64,000 bases of DNA from Acidimicrobiaceae bacterium (GTDB lineage Bacteria; Actinomycetota; Acidimicrobiia; Acidimicrobiales; RAAP-2): positions 55,936 to 119,935 of the forward strand of contig PMOI01000022.1 of assembly GCA_003162475.1 (NCBI GenBank), given 5' to 3'. Positions 19,557-29,614 of the stretch are shown here, piece by piece. Every line of letters begins with the position of its first letter. Position 1 is the stretch's first letter. Below the pieces are notes generated by a model. It saw nothing but the letters and a program-made list of their open reading frames with translations, was not told the DNA's origin and ran no database searches. The position numbers and the translations under genes are program-made.

Positions 19557-20506
19557 TAGTTAACCTCCTTCGCGGCGCGCGTGCGAACCCACAGATAGAT
19601 CGCAATGAGAACGCTGGCGAGAGCCAACAGCACCACAGCGGCGGCTGACGCGATCCCGATGGAGCCGTTCTCGAATCCATTTTGATAGATGAAGAACTCC
19701 ATCACGCCCGAGGAATAGCCCGGTCCCCCACCGGTCAACACGTAGATGTAGGTGAAGACCGACGACAGCACGATGATCGCTTGGAGAATGACAAAGAACT
19801 CGATGATGCGATGGATCTGGGGAATCAAGATCTTTCGTTGAACGACCCACCAGTTCGCGCCGTCAATGCGCGCCGCTTCAATCGTTTCTCCGGGTACGGC
19901 AAGCAGTGCCGCCGAAAACACCACCACCCCGAAGCCGAACTGCTGCCAGACAATGACGCTGCCGATACTGAACATCACCCAACTCGGCGAGCCGAGCCAG
20001 TCGTGAATGAGAAAGGATAGATGGAGATTCTTCAGCAGTCCATCCAATATTCCGTTGCCCTGCAAGATGTACGAGAAAGACAACCCCATCGCGGTTGCCG
20101 GAAGGATGTAGGGCACGAAAACGATCGCTCGGTACGCTCGCACACCGCGAAAGGTGGTATTGATCACGAGCGCGAGGGCGAGCGAGAGAATGGTGACGAT
20201 AGGCACGGTGAACAACAGCCGGAAGTTGTTGAACATCGCGTGAACAAATTGCGGATCGATAAAGAGTTCTCGGTAGTTGCTGAAACCGACGTACGTCAGT
20301 TGTCCGATACTCCCGGCGTAAAGGCTGTAGTGAGCGACCTCAACAAACGAATACACGAACACGACGCCGAGCGCGACGAGCGCAGGTCCCATGTAGCCGT
20401 AGGGCCACAGCTGGCGCCGTCGCCGGGTACGTCTCGTACCCGGCGACGGCCGCTCTTCTATGCTGGCACTACTTAAAATCGGACTCGGGGAACTCGCATA
20501 CGTCAC
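19556..20506 (-). CDS. Carbohydrate ABC transporter permease (MalF-like)
   Basis: EAARIDGANWWVVQRKILIPQI EAA loop, 6 TM. Confidence 0.94.
   Translation of the reverse strand: MTYASSPSPILSSASIEERPSPGTRRTRRRRQLWPYGYMGPALVALGVVFVYSFVEVAHYSLYAGSIGQLTYVGFSNYRELFIDPQFVHAMFNNFRLLFTVPIVTILSLALALVINTTFRGVRAYRAIVFVPYILPATAMGLSFSYILQGNGILDGLLKNLHLSFLIHDWLGSPSWVMFSIGSVIVWQQFGFGVVVFSAALLAVPGETIEAARIDGANWWVVQRKILIPQIHRIIEFFVILQAIIVLSSVFTYIYVLTGGGPGYSSGVMEFFIYQNGFENGSIGIASAAAVVLLALASVLIAIYLWVRTRAAKEVN
20416..20450 (-). repeat. 16-bp perfect inverted repeat (3-nt loop) inside 5' end of malF-like gene
   Basis: GCCGTCGCCGGGTACG-tct-CGTACCCGGCGACGGC read directly. Confidence 0.95.
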
Positions 20507-20556
20507 CGGTCAGGAACGCACTTCGTCCGTACGCGAAGACCCGAAGTTGAGCAAGG

Positions 20557-21978
20557 TTATGAGCTGGCCCCCGCCCAAGTCTTGAACTGATTGAACTGCG
20601 TGGGCTGCTGGGACTGCCAGAGCTGGAGCTGCTGCTTCCAGAGCGCAACCGCAGAAGCAGCGGTTCCCCCTGAGGTGATCAGCTGACCAGCAGGCCTGTC
20701 CGCACTCGTGTCAATACTCGGTGGAATGAAGTTCTCCAACCAAATTGACGTTCCCGCAGTATCAAACCCGTCAAGGGTCTTGGCGAGTGAATTGGTGATG
20801 TTTGACTTCGGGAATCGGCTGTCGGCAGGGAACGCACCGGTCTCCTTGTTCAACGCAACCATGTTTGATGGTGTGTGGAGCCACGCGAGGAACTTCGCGT
20901 CGGCCTTCTTGTTTGGCGACCACGACGTGATGAACTCCGACGACGACTGCGTTGCGTCATACGTCTTCGCCAACGTGCCAGTGCCCCAGATCGGCGGCTC
21001 GCCGACACCAATGTTGGCTTGACCAATGGTCTTAGCCCAAGCGAGGGCGTTGCCGTCGGTGGTGAAGGACATCGCGGCCTTGCCCTGAGGGAACAACTGC
21101 CATCCCTGGGCGAAGTCGAGTGACGCCACGTTGCTGTTGATGTAGCCCTTCGACATAAGTCCCTGGAACATGGTGTACATCTTGGTAAGCGAAGCCAGCA
21201 GCTTTGCCTGGTCATTCCCCTTGTTCGCAACACCTTCGGTCAACTGTGAGATTGAGTTCAGGGCTTGCTTCTCGTAGATGGCGAACATCCACGCCCCGAA
21301 GTCACCGTCCTTATTTCCCATTCCTAGGGGTGTGATCCCGTGAGCCTTCAGTGCTGCGCAGTCGGCGAGGAACTCACCCCACGTGGTCGGTGCCTTATTG
21401 GGGTCCAGTCCGGCCTGCTTGAAGAGTTTCTTATTCCACACCAGTGGAACACCGATGACGTACAACGGCATGGCGTAGAGAGCGCCCTTGTATTCGTTTT
21501 CGCTCGTGTTGAGCCACTTCGAGGTCTCGCTGCTCTTGACGTACTTCGAGATCGGCGTCACGCCACCTTGCAGTGCGGGCAACAGCACCGGCAAGGTCGC
21601 CCACTGCGTATCAATGTCGGGACCTGACTTGTTCTGTGCTGCTAGAGCGAAGCTAGGAATAATCGTGGAGTCCGACTGAGGAACGAGTGTGATGGAGACA
21701 CCCGGGTTCAATGTCTGATAGGTGACGATGCGTTGCTGCATCCACTTCGTGATTCCCGGAATGTCGCCTTCTCCCCAGAACCAGTACGTGATGTTGGTCT
21801 TTTTAGCCGCAGCACTCGCGCTCCCCGCCACCGGCGCTACCGCCATAGCGAGCCCAAGGGACGCCACACAGAACATCGCAATCAACCTGTGCGCGACGCG
21901 TCTACCAGCCATCGACTTCGAGCGAGTTGAAGTCGATGCCTCAGTCGCCAAAACTTTCCAGTTCATGTTCCTCCCCAA
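20557..21978 (-). CDS. Sugar ABC transporter extracellular solute-binding protein
   Basis: signal peptide and SBP family 1 pattern (TNITYWFWGEGDIPGITKWM; FSTDGNALAW-like); upstream of permeases. Confidence 0.93.
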   Translation of the reverse strand: MGRNMNWKVLATEASTSTRSKSMAGRRVAHRLIAMFCVASLGLAMAVAPVAGSASAAAKKTNITYWFWGEGDIPGITKWMQQRIVTYQTLNPGVSITLVPQSDSTIIPSFALAAQNKSGPDIDTQWATLPVLLPALQGGVTPISKYVKSSETSKWLNTSENEYKGALYAMPLYVIGVPLVWNKKLFKQAGLDPNKAPTTWGEFLADCAALKAHGITPLGMGNKDGDFGAWMFAIYEKQALNSISQLTEGVANKGNDQAKLLASLTKMYTMFQGLMSKGYINSNVASLDFAQGWQLFPQGKAAMSFTTDGNALAWAKTIGQANIGVGEPPIWGTGTLAKTYDATQSSSEFITSWSPNKKADAKFLAWLHTPSNMVALNKETGAFPADSRFPKSNITNSLAKTLDGFDTAGTSIWLENFIPPSIDTSADRPAGQLITSGGTAASAVALWKQQLQLWQSQQPTQFNQFKTWAGASS

Positions 21979-21999
21979 TATTCACCCATGATGAATGAC

Positions 22000-22012
22000 G
22001 TTGTTCAACAAC
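22000..22012. promoter_or_regulatory. Palindrome GTTGTTcAACAAC immediately upstream of SBP gene
   Basis: 6-bp perfect arms around one base; shares TTGTTCAA with the site at 11369-11376. Confidence 0.4.
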
Positions 22013-22224
22013 CTAGCCAACAAACGAGTGATGGTCAACGTCACGGAGCGTCACCGACACGCCTGCAGCGTGCAGCGTCAATCACTTCACGTAAGTGTTC
22101 CAACAACCGGAACGTCCAAGACGAAAGGTCAACGTCACCACACAAAGATTCGACGCGTCGCGGTCAACGCGGCGTTGCTCACGGGTTTCTCAGACACAGC
22201 GCCCTTCGTGGATTCACGTGTCTT

Positions 22225-23133
22225 CTAAACGGGAAAGTCAACTGGCTCGCGATGTCGCGCGGCAACAACCGAGATCGCGGCAAGACCCACCACGACACCG
22301 ACGACTTGAACGACGGTCAGCGGTTGACCAAGAAAGACCACCGCGGCCCCAGCCGCGACGAGCGGACTGAGACAGCCAATCACTGAAGAGATCGACGCGT
22401 CAACGTAGCGGTGGGCCCAATTCATCGCCAGATGCCCTCCCCCGGGAACGATGGTCAGCAGCAAGATCCACCACCAGTCGCCGGCCTGGACGCGACCAAG
22501 CGATTGCCCCGACAAGAGGACGATCGGCGTCATCGCCACGGCCGCCAGCATCGTCACGCCCGTCGTGTACTCCATCGCGCCGTGCAGTTCTCGCGCGCGT
22601 TTGGACGCGAGCCAATAGGCAGACCAGAAGATGAGTGAACCGACGGCGAGGAGGTCGCCGAGCACCTCGTGATGGCTTGTCACCCCGGGACCGACGACCG
22701 CCACCGCGACACCTACCATTGCCAGCAGGATCCAGATCACGTCCCATCGACCCATTCGTTCGCCAAACATACGACGTGCGACGATCAGAATGAGCGCCGG
22801 TTGAACGGCACTTATGACCGTCGCGTCCACGACGCTGGTGAATTTGACGGCACTGTAAAACATGGCCATATCTCCGGCAAAAAACACGCCACCCAGCCAT
22901 GCTGCCCGCACTAGGGACCAGGTGAGTCGACGACCCGAGGCGTACAGAACGATGACGAGCATCGCCACTGCTATCCAAAGCCGATAAAAGGTCAATACCA
23001 GTCCCGGGGCGGACGCGAGTACTACGAAGATCCCCGAAAACCCCCAGCAGACTGCAGCGAAAGCTGAAGCGCCGAGACCAATTCGCTCACGCCCAGAGCC
23101 GGCGAGCCGGGCGAGTGGGCCTGAGGCTCTCAT
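22225..23133 (-). CDS. EamA/DMT family transporter
   Basis: duplicated 5-TM EamA pattern, FAAVCWGFSGIFVVLA. Confidence 0.88.
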   Translation of the reverse strand: MRASGPLARLAGSGRERIGLGASAFAAVCWGFSGIFVVLASAPGLVLTFYRLWIAVAMLVIVLYASGRRLTWSLVRAAWLGGVFFAGDMAMFYSAVKFTSVVDATVISAVQPALILIVARRMFGERMGRWDVIWILLAMVGVAVAVVGPGVTSHHEVLGDLLAVGSLIFWSAYWLASKRARELHGAMEYTTGVTMLAAVAMTPIVLLSGQSLGRVQAGDWWWILLLTIVPGGGHLAMNWAHRYVDASISSVIGCLSPLVAAGAAVVFLGQPLTVVQVVGVVVGLAAISVVAARHREPVDFPV

Positions 23134-23490
23134 CGCAAGCGAGCCTACACTTCGTCTCTATTTTTACCTACGGTGCGCGACGAAAGGTGGGGACCTACGT
23201 GTTGGAGAAACACAGTGCCTTGATGTGAAAAACACACACGAAGAGAACAGTCTCAGGCCTTCTCGTTCGGCGACGCGAGCCATGATTCGAGTCGTGCCCA
23301 CAGAACAGATGACCCGTTCAGTCAACGTCACGACTGGCTCATTTGCGTACGAACGCGCCCTGGTTCTAAATTCATGAACTGCTGATTATGGATCATTCAT
23401 CTACGAGCGACCAATCCAATTTCCACGTGAGGATCGATCGCTCACCAACACACGAAGTTCCGGGGTCGTGATCCGCAGGAAGGGCTCAAC

Positions 23491-24045
23491 GTGAAGCAAG
23501 CTGCCCAAGTTCAGTCAATCGTCGTCATGGGTGTGTCTGGCTCAGGCAAGAGCACGATCGCGCTGGCGCTCGCTGCCCAAATCAATGCTGAGTTCAGCGA
23601 CGCTGATTGGCTTCACCCGGCTGACAACCTCGCGAAGATGTCGAGCGGCCAAGCGCTCAGTGACAACGAGCGACTGCCCTGGTTGCAGCTCGTGGGACAG
23701 CACTTGGCGCAACTTGCGTCAATCCATCGAAGTTCCGTCACCGCGTGCTCCGCGTTGAAACGGACGTACCGCGATGTACTGCGCGCGTACGTTCCCGACG
23801 CGATCTTCATTTTTCTCGACGGACCGTTCGAAGTTGTCCAAGCGAGGGTTGAAGCTCGACATCACGTTTTCATGCCTTTATCGCTTCTTGCCTCTCAGTT
23901 TGAAGTCCTTGAGCCGCTTGACGACGACGAGCGTGGTATGCGCGTCGACATCGAAATGAATCCTGACGTGATCGTCAGCAAAATTGAGGTTGAGTTGCGA
24001 CGGCTTATTATCGCAACAGGACGAAACGATGAGGAGACAAGGTAG
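23491..24045 (+). CDS. Gluconokinase
   Basis: VMGVSGSGKSTIALALA, FSDADWLHPADNLAKMSSGQALSDNERLPWL, ACSALKRTYRDVLR. Confidence 0.93.
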   Translation: MKQAAQVQSIVVMGVSGSGKSTIALALAAQINAEFSDADWLHPADNLAKMSSGQALSDNERLPWLQLVGQHLAQLASIHRSSVTACSALKRTYRDVLRAYVPDAIFIFLDGPFEVVQARVEARHHVFMPLSLLASQFEVLEPLDDDERGMRVDIEMNPDVIVSKIEVELRRLIIATGRNDEETR

Positions 24046-25275
24046 ATGAAGATTGAGAAGGCTGAAGTCCTCGTAAGCAGTCCAGATCGAAATTTCGTGA
24101 CGCTACGAATCACCACCGACGACGGATTAGTAGGGCTCGGTGATGGCACACTCAACGGAAGAGAGCTCTCCGTCGCAAGTTACCTCGAAGCTCACGTGGT
24201 CCCGCTGCTTATTGGTCGCGACGCACACCGCATTGAAGACACCTGGCAGTATCTCTATCGTGGCGCGTACTGGCGTCGCGGGCCCGTCACGATGGCCGCC
24301 ATCGCTGCGGTAGATATTGCTCTGTGGGACATAAAGGCGAAGGCCGCGAATCTTCCTCTCTACCAACTCTTGGGAGGGGCATCACGCGAAGGAGTTCGTG
24401 CGTACGGGCACGCGAGTGGCGTCGACATTCCAGAGCTCTTTGATTCAATTCGAGAACACCAGGCTCTTGGCTACCAAGCAATCCGAGTCCAAACGGGCGT
24501 CCCAGGCCTCGGATCCGTGTACGGCGTTGCGTCAAGCCCCACAGTGGGCGGAGCACGCTACGACTACGAACCAGCCCGACGGACCGCGTTGCCCGTCGAA
24601 GAAAAATGGGATACCGTCGCGTACCTACGACACGTGCCCACCGTGTTTGAAGCCGTACGCAATGAGTTTGGACCGGAGTTGACACTCCTTCACGACGGCC
24701 ACCACCGGATGACACCAATTCAAGCGGCGAAACTCGGTAAGTCGTTGGAGCCGTACGACCTCTTTTGGCTCGAGGATTGCACACCGGGTGAGAACGCGCA
24801 GGCGCTAAGGCTGGTGCGACAACACACTGTCACTCCGTTGGCCATCGGTGAGGTCTTCAATACTGTGTGGGACTATCAGACACTCATCACTGAGCAGCTG
24901 ATCGACTACGTGCGATCCGCCGTTACCCACGCAGGTGGCATATCGGCGCTGAAGAAGATCATGGAGTTTGCTGCGCAGTATCAGATCAAGTCGGGCATTC
25001 ACGGACCAACGGATATCTCGCCCGTGGGCATGGCCGCGGCATTGCATCTTGACTTGGCGATCCACAATTTTGGCATTCAGGAATATATGCGCCACGGTGA
25101 CGCCACGAACGACGTGTTCATTCAGTCCTTCCGCTTTGAAGATGGTTACCTGCATCCGGGTGACCTGCCGGGACTCGGCGTCTCGTACGACGACCAGATC
25201 GCTGCAAAGTTTCCGTACCAAAGCGCGTACCTGCCAGTCAACCGCCTTCAGGACGGGACCGTTCACGACTGGTGA
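24046..25275 (+). CDS. Mannonate dehydratase-like enolase-superfamily enzyme (ManD/RspA)
   Basis: [70 protein letters not shown]. Confidence 0.9.
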   Translation: MKIEKAEVLVSSPDRNFVTLRITTDDGLVGLGDGTLNGRELSVASYLEAHVVPLLIGRDAHRIEDTWQYLYRGAYWRRGPVTMAAIAAVDIALWDIKAKAANLPLYQLLGGASREGVRAYGHASGVDIPELFDSIREHQALGYQAIRVQTGVPGLGSVYGVASSPTVGGARYDYEPARRTALPVEEKWDTVAYLRHVPTVFEAVRNEFGPELTLLHDGHHRMTPIQAAKLGKSLEPYDLFWLEDCTPGENAQALRLVRQHTVTPLAIGEVFNTVWDYQTLITEQLIDYVRSAVTHAGGISALKKIMEFAAQYQIKSGIHGPTDISPVGMAAALHLDLAIHNFGIQEYMRHGDATNDVFIQSFRFEDGYLHPGDLPGLGVSYDDQIAAKFPYQSAYLPVNRLQDGTVHDW

Positions 25276-25374
25276 TCTTGAGTTGTGCCGGTTGACAATC
25301 GTAAATCAGCACTGATAGAGAATCACGCGAGTTTCTTCAGCCAATTTGTGGCCTACGACGTTGACGCCGCGCGC

Positions 25375-26397
25375 CTAGCCCAGCCAACGTTCCAAGAACG
25401 AGTAGGCCAGGTCGCCGTGCCACTGATGGCCACCGACGAACACGTCGTGGACCAGTGCGTCGCCGGCGCCGAGGCCTTCGTAGACCGAGCGCAGCTGCGC
25501 CATCGACGACTCCGCCGACGTCAAGGGGAACAGCGGGTCCTCAGTGGCGGACTCGATCAGAAGAGGACGTGGGCAAATCAAGGCACCCAAATCCACGTGC
25601 TCGAGTTGGCCCAGCATTCCCCACAGCACCTGCGATCCACACATGTTGAAGGGGATCGTGTGGGCCTCGCCCCACGAGGAGAAGAAGCCGCTCACCACGA
25701 CGGCCGATACCCGATCGTCAGTGGCGGCCAGCAACAACGAGAGAGTGCCGCCGAAGGAGAGGCCAGCCACGCCGACCCGAGTGGGATCCACCAGGGGGTG
25801 CCCATCGAGCACGTCCAAGCATCGAGCGAGATCCCAAAGATTCTGCGTCAACGGATTCCATCCGGCCATAACGGCGTGCACCAGATTGGTGTCGCAACCG
25901 TAGTGATCGGGCGGCGACCAGTCAGCACGCTCTCCGAAACACCGCAGGTCGGGGGCGAGGACGACGAAGCCCCGTTGGGCCAACTGATGCGCGTAATCAT
26001 CGCCGGGCGTCTCCGATGAGTCGAGACCGCAGACCAGGGACTTGCCCGACCCGTGGCCGTGCACGGCCAGGACCGCCGCGCCCGGGGCGCGACGCTCATC
26101 AGGTAGCAGTAAATAAGCGGGCACGGACATGGTGTCCTCAGTGTCGAAGACCACCCGGTCTCGCCGGTAGCCGTCGCACGCCACGCTCTCGGTCACTTCG
26201 AAATCAAGCGGCACCCGCGATGGAGTCGGAGCGAGCAGTGACGCGAGCCGTTGCTGACAGCGCACCCGCCATGCATCGAACTGTGCCCGATCGCCCTCGG
26301 GTAGCGGGTCGACCTGCACCGTGTCGTTGAGTCGGCTCGTCCATTGGGACCAGGGCGAAAAGTTACGCGTGCGGGTACCTCTCTGCTCTGCCGGCAT
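25375..26397 (-). CDS. Alpha/beta hydrolase (acetyl-xylan-esterase/Abhydrolase_7-like)
   Basis: VAGLSFGGTLSLLLAATDDRV nucleophile elbow, AVLAVHGHGSGKS oxyanion region. Confidence 0.8.
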   Translation of the reverse strand: MPAEQRGTRTRNFSPWSQWTSRLNDTVQVDPLPEGDRAQFDAWRVRCQQRLASLLAPTPSRVPLDFEVTESVACDGYRRDRVVFDTEDTMSVPAYLLLPDERRAPGAAVLAVHGHGSGKSLVCGLDSSETPGDDYAHQLAQRGFVVLAPDLRCFGERADWSPPDHYGCDTNLVHAVMAGWNPLTQNLWDLARCLDVLDGHPLVDPTRVGVAGLSFGGTLSLLLAATDDRVSAVVVSGFFSSWGEAHTIPFNMCGSQVLWGMLGQLEHVDLGALICPRPLLIESATEDPLFPLTSAESSMAQLRSVYEGLGAGDALVHDVFVGGHQWHGDLAYSFLERWLG

Positions 26398-26555
26398 GGT
26401 AGCTCCCCCTTACGCGGTCGCCACCGCCCGCCGTCTAAATTCAATCAACGTTCGACACTACCGGACGTGGTGTCGGTGCCTTGTCGTGGATGTCAGTCGA
26501 CGACACACCGGCAGACACCTTCGTCCATCTGTGTCCCACGGCTTTCGACGACCTA

Positions 26556-27305
26556 TTAAATGGTCATCGCCGAAAAGCCGCCGTCGACGTGGATCAGAGC
26601 ACCCGTGACGAAGCCGGACGCGCGAGAAGCTGCCAGCCACAACAGTGCCCCGTCGAGCTCTTCGGGTTCACCCAGGCGCCGCATCGCAGTGTGCGCGACA
26701 ATGCTGTCGACGCGCTCGCGGGTCAAGAGCGCACGATTCTGTTCCGCGGGGAAGAAGCCGGGAATGATCGCGTTGACGCGAATTCCGTCGGGCGCCAGTT
26801 CACGAGCCAAATATTGCGTGACGTTGTTTAATCCGGCCTTCGCGGCGGCGTAGCCAAAGACGCGACTTAGTGGTGGCCCCGACGACGCCGACGAGATGTT
26901 GATGATTGACGCTCCGCCGGGTCGGTTTCGCATCTGCGGGACGAAGATCTGACAAGCGCGAAAGACCGCACTGAGATTGACGTCCAGTAATCGATCCCAT
27001 TCCTCATCCTGCAAATCAGCGAACGACGCCGACGAATTCACGCCCGCCGCATTTACCAAGATGTCGGTGCCTCCCGTACCCTCCAACGTCGCGCCAGCTG
27101 CTTCCATGCTTCCCCTGTCGACCACGTCGACCGACAAGAACGCGGCGCGCCCACCAGCCTGAATGATGTCATCGACCACCGCGTGGCCACGCTCCATCGA
27201 CCGACCGAGCACCGTCACCTCTGCGCCAGCCGAGGCGAGGCAGCGCGCAAAGCGCGCCCCGAGTGCGCCGGTCCCACCGATGATCGCAGCTCGTTTGCCG
27301 CTCAC
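26556..27305 (-). CDS. SDR family oxidoreductase
   Basis: AAIIGGTGALGARFARCLASAGAEVTVLGR, NAAGVNSSA, YAAAKAGLNNVTQYLARELAPDGIRVNAIIPGFF. Confidence 0.92.
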   Translation of the reverse strand: MSGKRAAIIGGTGALGARFARCLASAGAEVTVLGRSMERGHAVVDDIIQAGGRAAFLSVDVVDRGSMEAAGATLEGTGGTDILVNAAGVNSSASFADLQDEEWDRLLDVNLSAVFRACQIFVPQMRNRPGGASIINISSASSGPPLSRVFGYAAAKAGLNNVTQYLARELAPDGIRVNAIIPGFFPAEQNRALLTRERVDSIVAHTAMRRLGEPEELDGALLWLAASRASGFVTGALIHVDGGFSAMTI

Positions 27306-27328
27306 GTCGAAGAGCTCAGCCGCGGGAT

Positions 27329-28789
27329 TTACGAGTGGCGTGAGGTCCCCTTCAACGGTGCCAGATGGCGTCCAAGATGGGTCTCCAGCGCATGATGGTA
27401 GCGATCAGACTCCACGCCGAGCAGCGAATGCAGTTCGTCCTTGAGCCGGAGCTCACCTTGTTCATCGCGAAGGGTGAGCACCGCGCCGTATCCCACGTGC
27501 AAGATCTGTCGACTGTCGAAACTTGTCACCAACGCATCGAGATCGGCGTCCGCGACATCCCTTGAGAGAGGAGTTCGATCTCGAACCGCCGAAACCTGAT
27601 AACTGGCTCGTGCTCCTTGGTAGGCGTCACGGCTCACGTCGTAGATCTCTCGAAAGAGCGACGGCGCGCAGAGCGCCGCAACACCGAGTGCCTCGAGGTA
27701 ACTCGTCCCCGACGTCTTGAGATGGAGCATCCCACCCGTGGCGTCCGCAGCCAACGCGTAGATACTGAACTTGTCCGAGCCCGAGTGCAAACTGAGTTTG
27801 TAGGGCCCCAGTGCACTCGTCACCGCAAAATGCTGACGAAGGCTGTCGGCCAAAACGCCCGTGTCGCCAATGTACTCCACACCTTTTTCGAACGCGCCGA
27901 TGTAGCGGGGAGCGAAACTCACCCACTGCATACCCAATCGCTTCATTTCCGTGGCCATGTACACGTGCTCGGCAATGGTGGTCGGAGATTCAGTTTCGTC
28001 TATGGCGACTTCCACTTCGACGGGGTAGTCGGCGTGCGTCATCAAATGGCGATACATCGAAACCGTGTAGGCCACCGCTGCCGCGTACTTGTGCGCGGCA
28101 CGTCTCAGTTCTACGTCGCTCACGCGTAGTGCAATCTCTTCCAAGTCAATTGTCTTGGCCGCATAGCGACGAAGCATCGAGGTTTCATCGTCCTCGAGCG
28201 CTGTCCAGGGGACATCGGTGAGGTCGCCCTGGTATGACGGAGTGACGTCACGAACGTGTTCACCTGGGTCAATGGTGAACGTGGTGAAACCTGCCTCCAG
28301 GCATCTGTCGATGTCAGCGAAGGTCTTTAGATGGTCCGCGTCGGCGCCGACTTGTCGGTCCCAGCCCGCCTCCAGCGCGCCGAACGTGGCGTCGTCCAAG
28401 ACCTCTTGTGGGGTGCGCCCCAGGCGGTCCATCTCTCGTATGGATTGTTGCGCGAACACCGGCACGATGCCGCTGCCGTACGTGCGAAACGCCTTTACGT
28501 GTCCCGGCGTGGCCAACCCGAGTCGATCGCCGACTCCCGCCGACGTGGCCAGCCCCACCGGTCTCGGTTGCAGCCCGGGAACTTTTGCCCGCACCGCACG
28601 TGCATTGAGGGGCGAGAGAGAACCTTCGAGAATCGACCCGTCGACGCTCGTGCTCACGACGCCGTCGAAATCAGACAGCTCCTCCGCCGTGCGCGCGACG
28701 ACTCGAAGTTGACGCCGCGTCCCCGCTCCGACGACGCTCAAGGTCAGTTGCCCCGAGGTCAGTCCCGTCATCTCTTCGTCAGCGCTCAA
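27329..28789 (-). CDS. uxaE: Tagaturonate epimerase family protein (UxaE-like)
   Basis: GLATSAGVGDRLGLATPGHV, EVEVAIDETESPTTIAEHVYMATEMKRLGMQWVSFAPRYIGAFEKGVEYIGD, KLSLHSGSDKFSIY. Confidence 0.85.
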   Translation of the reverse strand: MSADEEMTGLTSGQLTLSVVGAGTRRQLRVVARTAEELSDFDGVVSTSVDGSILEGSLSPLNARAVRAKVPGLQPRPVGLATSAGVGDRLGLATPGHVKAFRTYGSGIVPVFAQQSIREMDRLGRTPQEVLDDATFGALEAGWDRQVGADADHLKTFADIDRCLEAGFTTFTIDPGEHVRDVTPSYQGDLTDVPWTALEDDETSMLRRYAAKTIDLEEIALRVSDVELRRAAHKYAAAVAYTVSMYRHLMTHADYPVEVEVAIDETESPTTIAEHVYMATEMKRLGMQWVSFAPRYIGAFEKGVEYIGDTGVLADSLRQHFAVTSALGPYKLSLHSGSDKFSIYALAADATGGMLHLKTSGTSYLEALGVAALCAPSLFREIYDVSRDAYQGARASYQVSAVRDRTPLSRDVADADLDALVTSFDSRQILHVGYGAVLTLRDEQGELRLKDELHSLLGVESDRYHHALETHLGRHLAPLKGTSRHS

Positions 28790-28840
28790 CGACGACTCCC
28801 GACGATCATCGAACAGTCACCCACGGTGCCGTCGAACGAT

Positions 28841-29614
28841 TCACGACCGACGATCAAGTAAGGCCGATGAATCGGCGTCAAGATAGAGACGTGCGTTGGG
28901 AGCCGTCTGGAGTAGCGAAGCAGGGCAGTCCGCGGTCACTGGTCCCTCGAGTACGCGCTTCACTATTTTCGCCTTTCGCGCTTCGGGCGTCAGCACAATA
29001 ACGCTGGCCGGTCGCATCAACGCGTGCACCGTGAGGGTCAGGGCCCGAGTGGGTACATCGTCGATCGACCCGAAATGCCCCTCACCGACTTGCTGGGCAC
29101 GACACGCCTCATCCAGTTCAACAATGTGTATCATCTCGCGAGTGTGGAAGTCCGCTGGGGGGTCATTGAACGCCAAGTGGCCATTTTCGCCAATTCCCAT
29201 GACGCAAATTGCTGGATCAAGGTCACGAACTAACTGACCGTAGCGAGCCAGTTCCTCTTCCACCGGCTGATGGTCGCCGCGAACACCATAAAAGGCCTTC
29301 GGCTTCACCCGTGACACCAACTTTTCCTGCATATAACGGCTAAAACTCTCGGGATGATCTTCAGCCATCCCGAGGTATTGATCCATGTGCAGGATCGTGA
29401 TGCGCGACCAATCGATATCACTACGATGACAGAGCGCGTCCATGAAACTCAGTTGCGAGTTGCCGGTGGCCAGGATGACCGCAACCTCGTCGCGCGTCTC
29501 GAACGCCGTGGCGACAGTCGCAGCAAAGTCGTCGGCTCCAGCGAGGCCAAGTGCTGCATTGGATTCCGCGATGAAGACAGTGAGTTGACCGTATTTGAGA
29601 TCCTGCATATACAT
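28841..29614 (-). CDS. Glucosamine-6-phosphate deaminase/isomerase (NagB)-like protein
   Basis: ILATGNSQLSFMDAL, HMDQYLGMAEDHPESFSRYM, CVMGIGENGHLAFNDPPADF; SD AGAGGAAAT before ATG at 29614. Confidence 0.9.
   Translation of the reverse strand: MYMQDLKYGQLTVFIAESNAALGLAGADDFAATVATAFETRDEVAVILATGNSQLSFMDALCHRSDIDWSRITILHMDQYLGMAEDHPESFSRYMQEKLVSRVKPKAFYGVRGDHQPVEEELARYGQLVRDLDPAICVMGIGENGHLAFNDPPADFHTREMIHIVELDEACRAQQVGEGHFGSIDDVPTRALTLTVHALMRPASVIVLTPEARKAKIVKRVLEGPVTADCPASLLQTAPNARLYLDADSSALLDRRS

Noticed and set aside
20416-20450. Interpretation of the hairpin as an intrinsic terminator
   Set aside because: No downstream T-tract in the sense direction and it lies within an intact permease ORF; the same holds for 41233-41263 and 47133-47161.
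23340-23400. Possible tRNA-like T-arm (ggttctaaattc) in the intergenic region
   Set aside because: Does not match the GGTTCRANYCC consensus and no cloverleaf could be built by eye.
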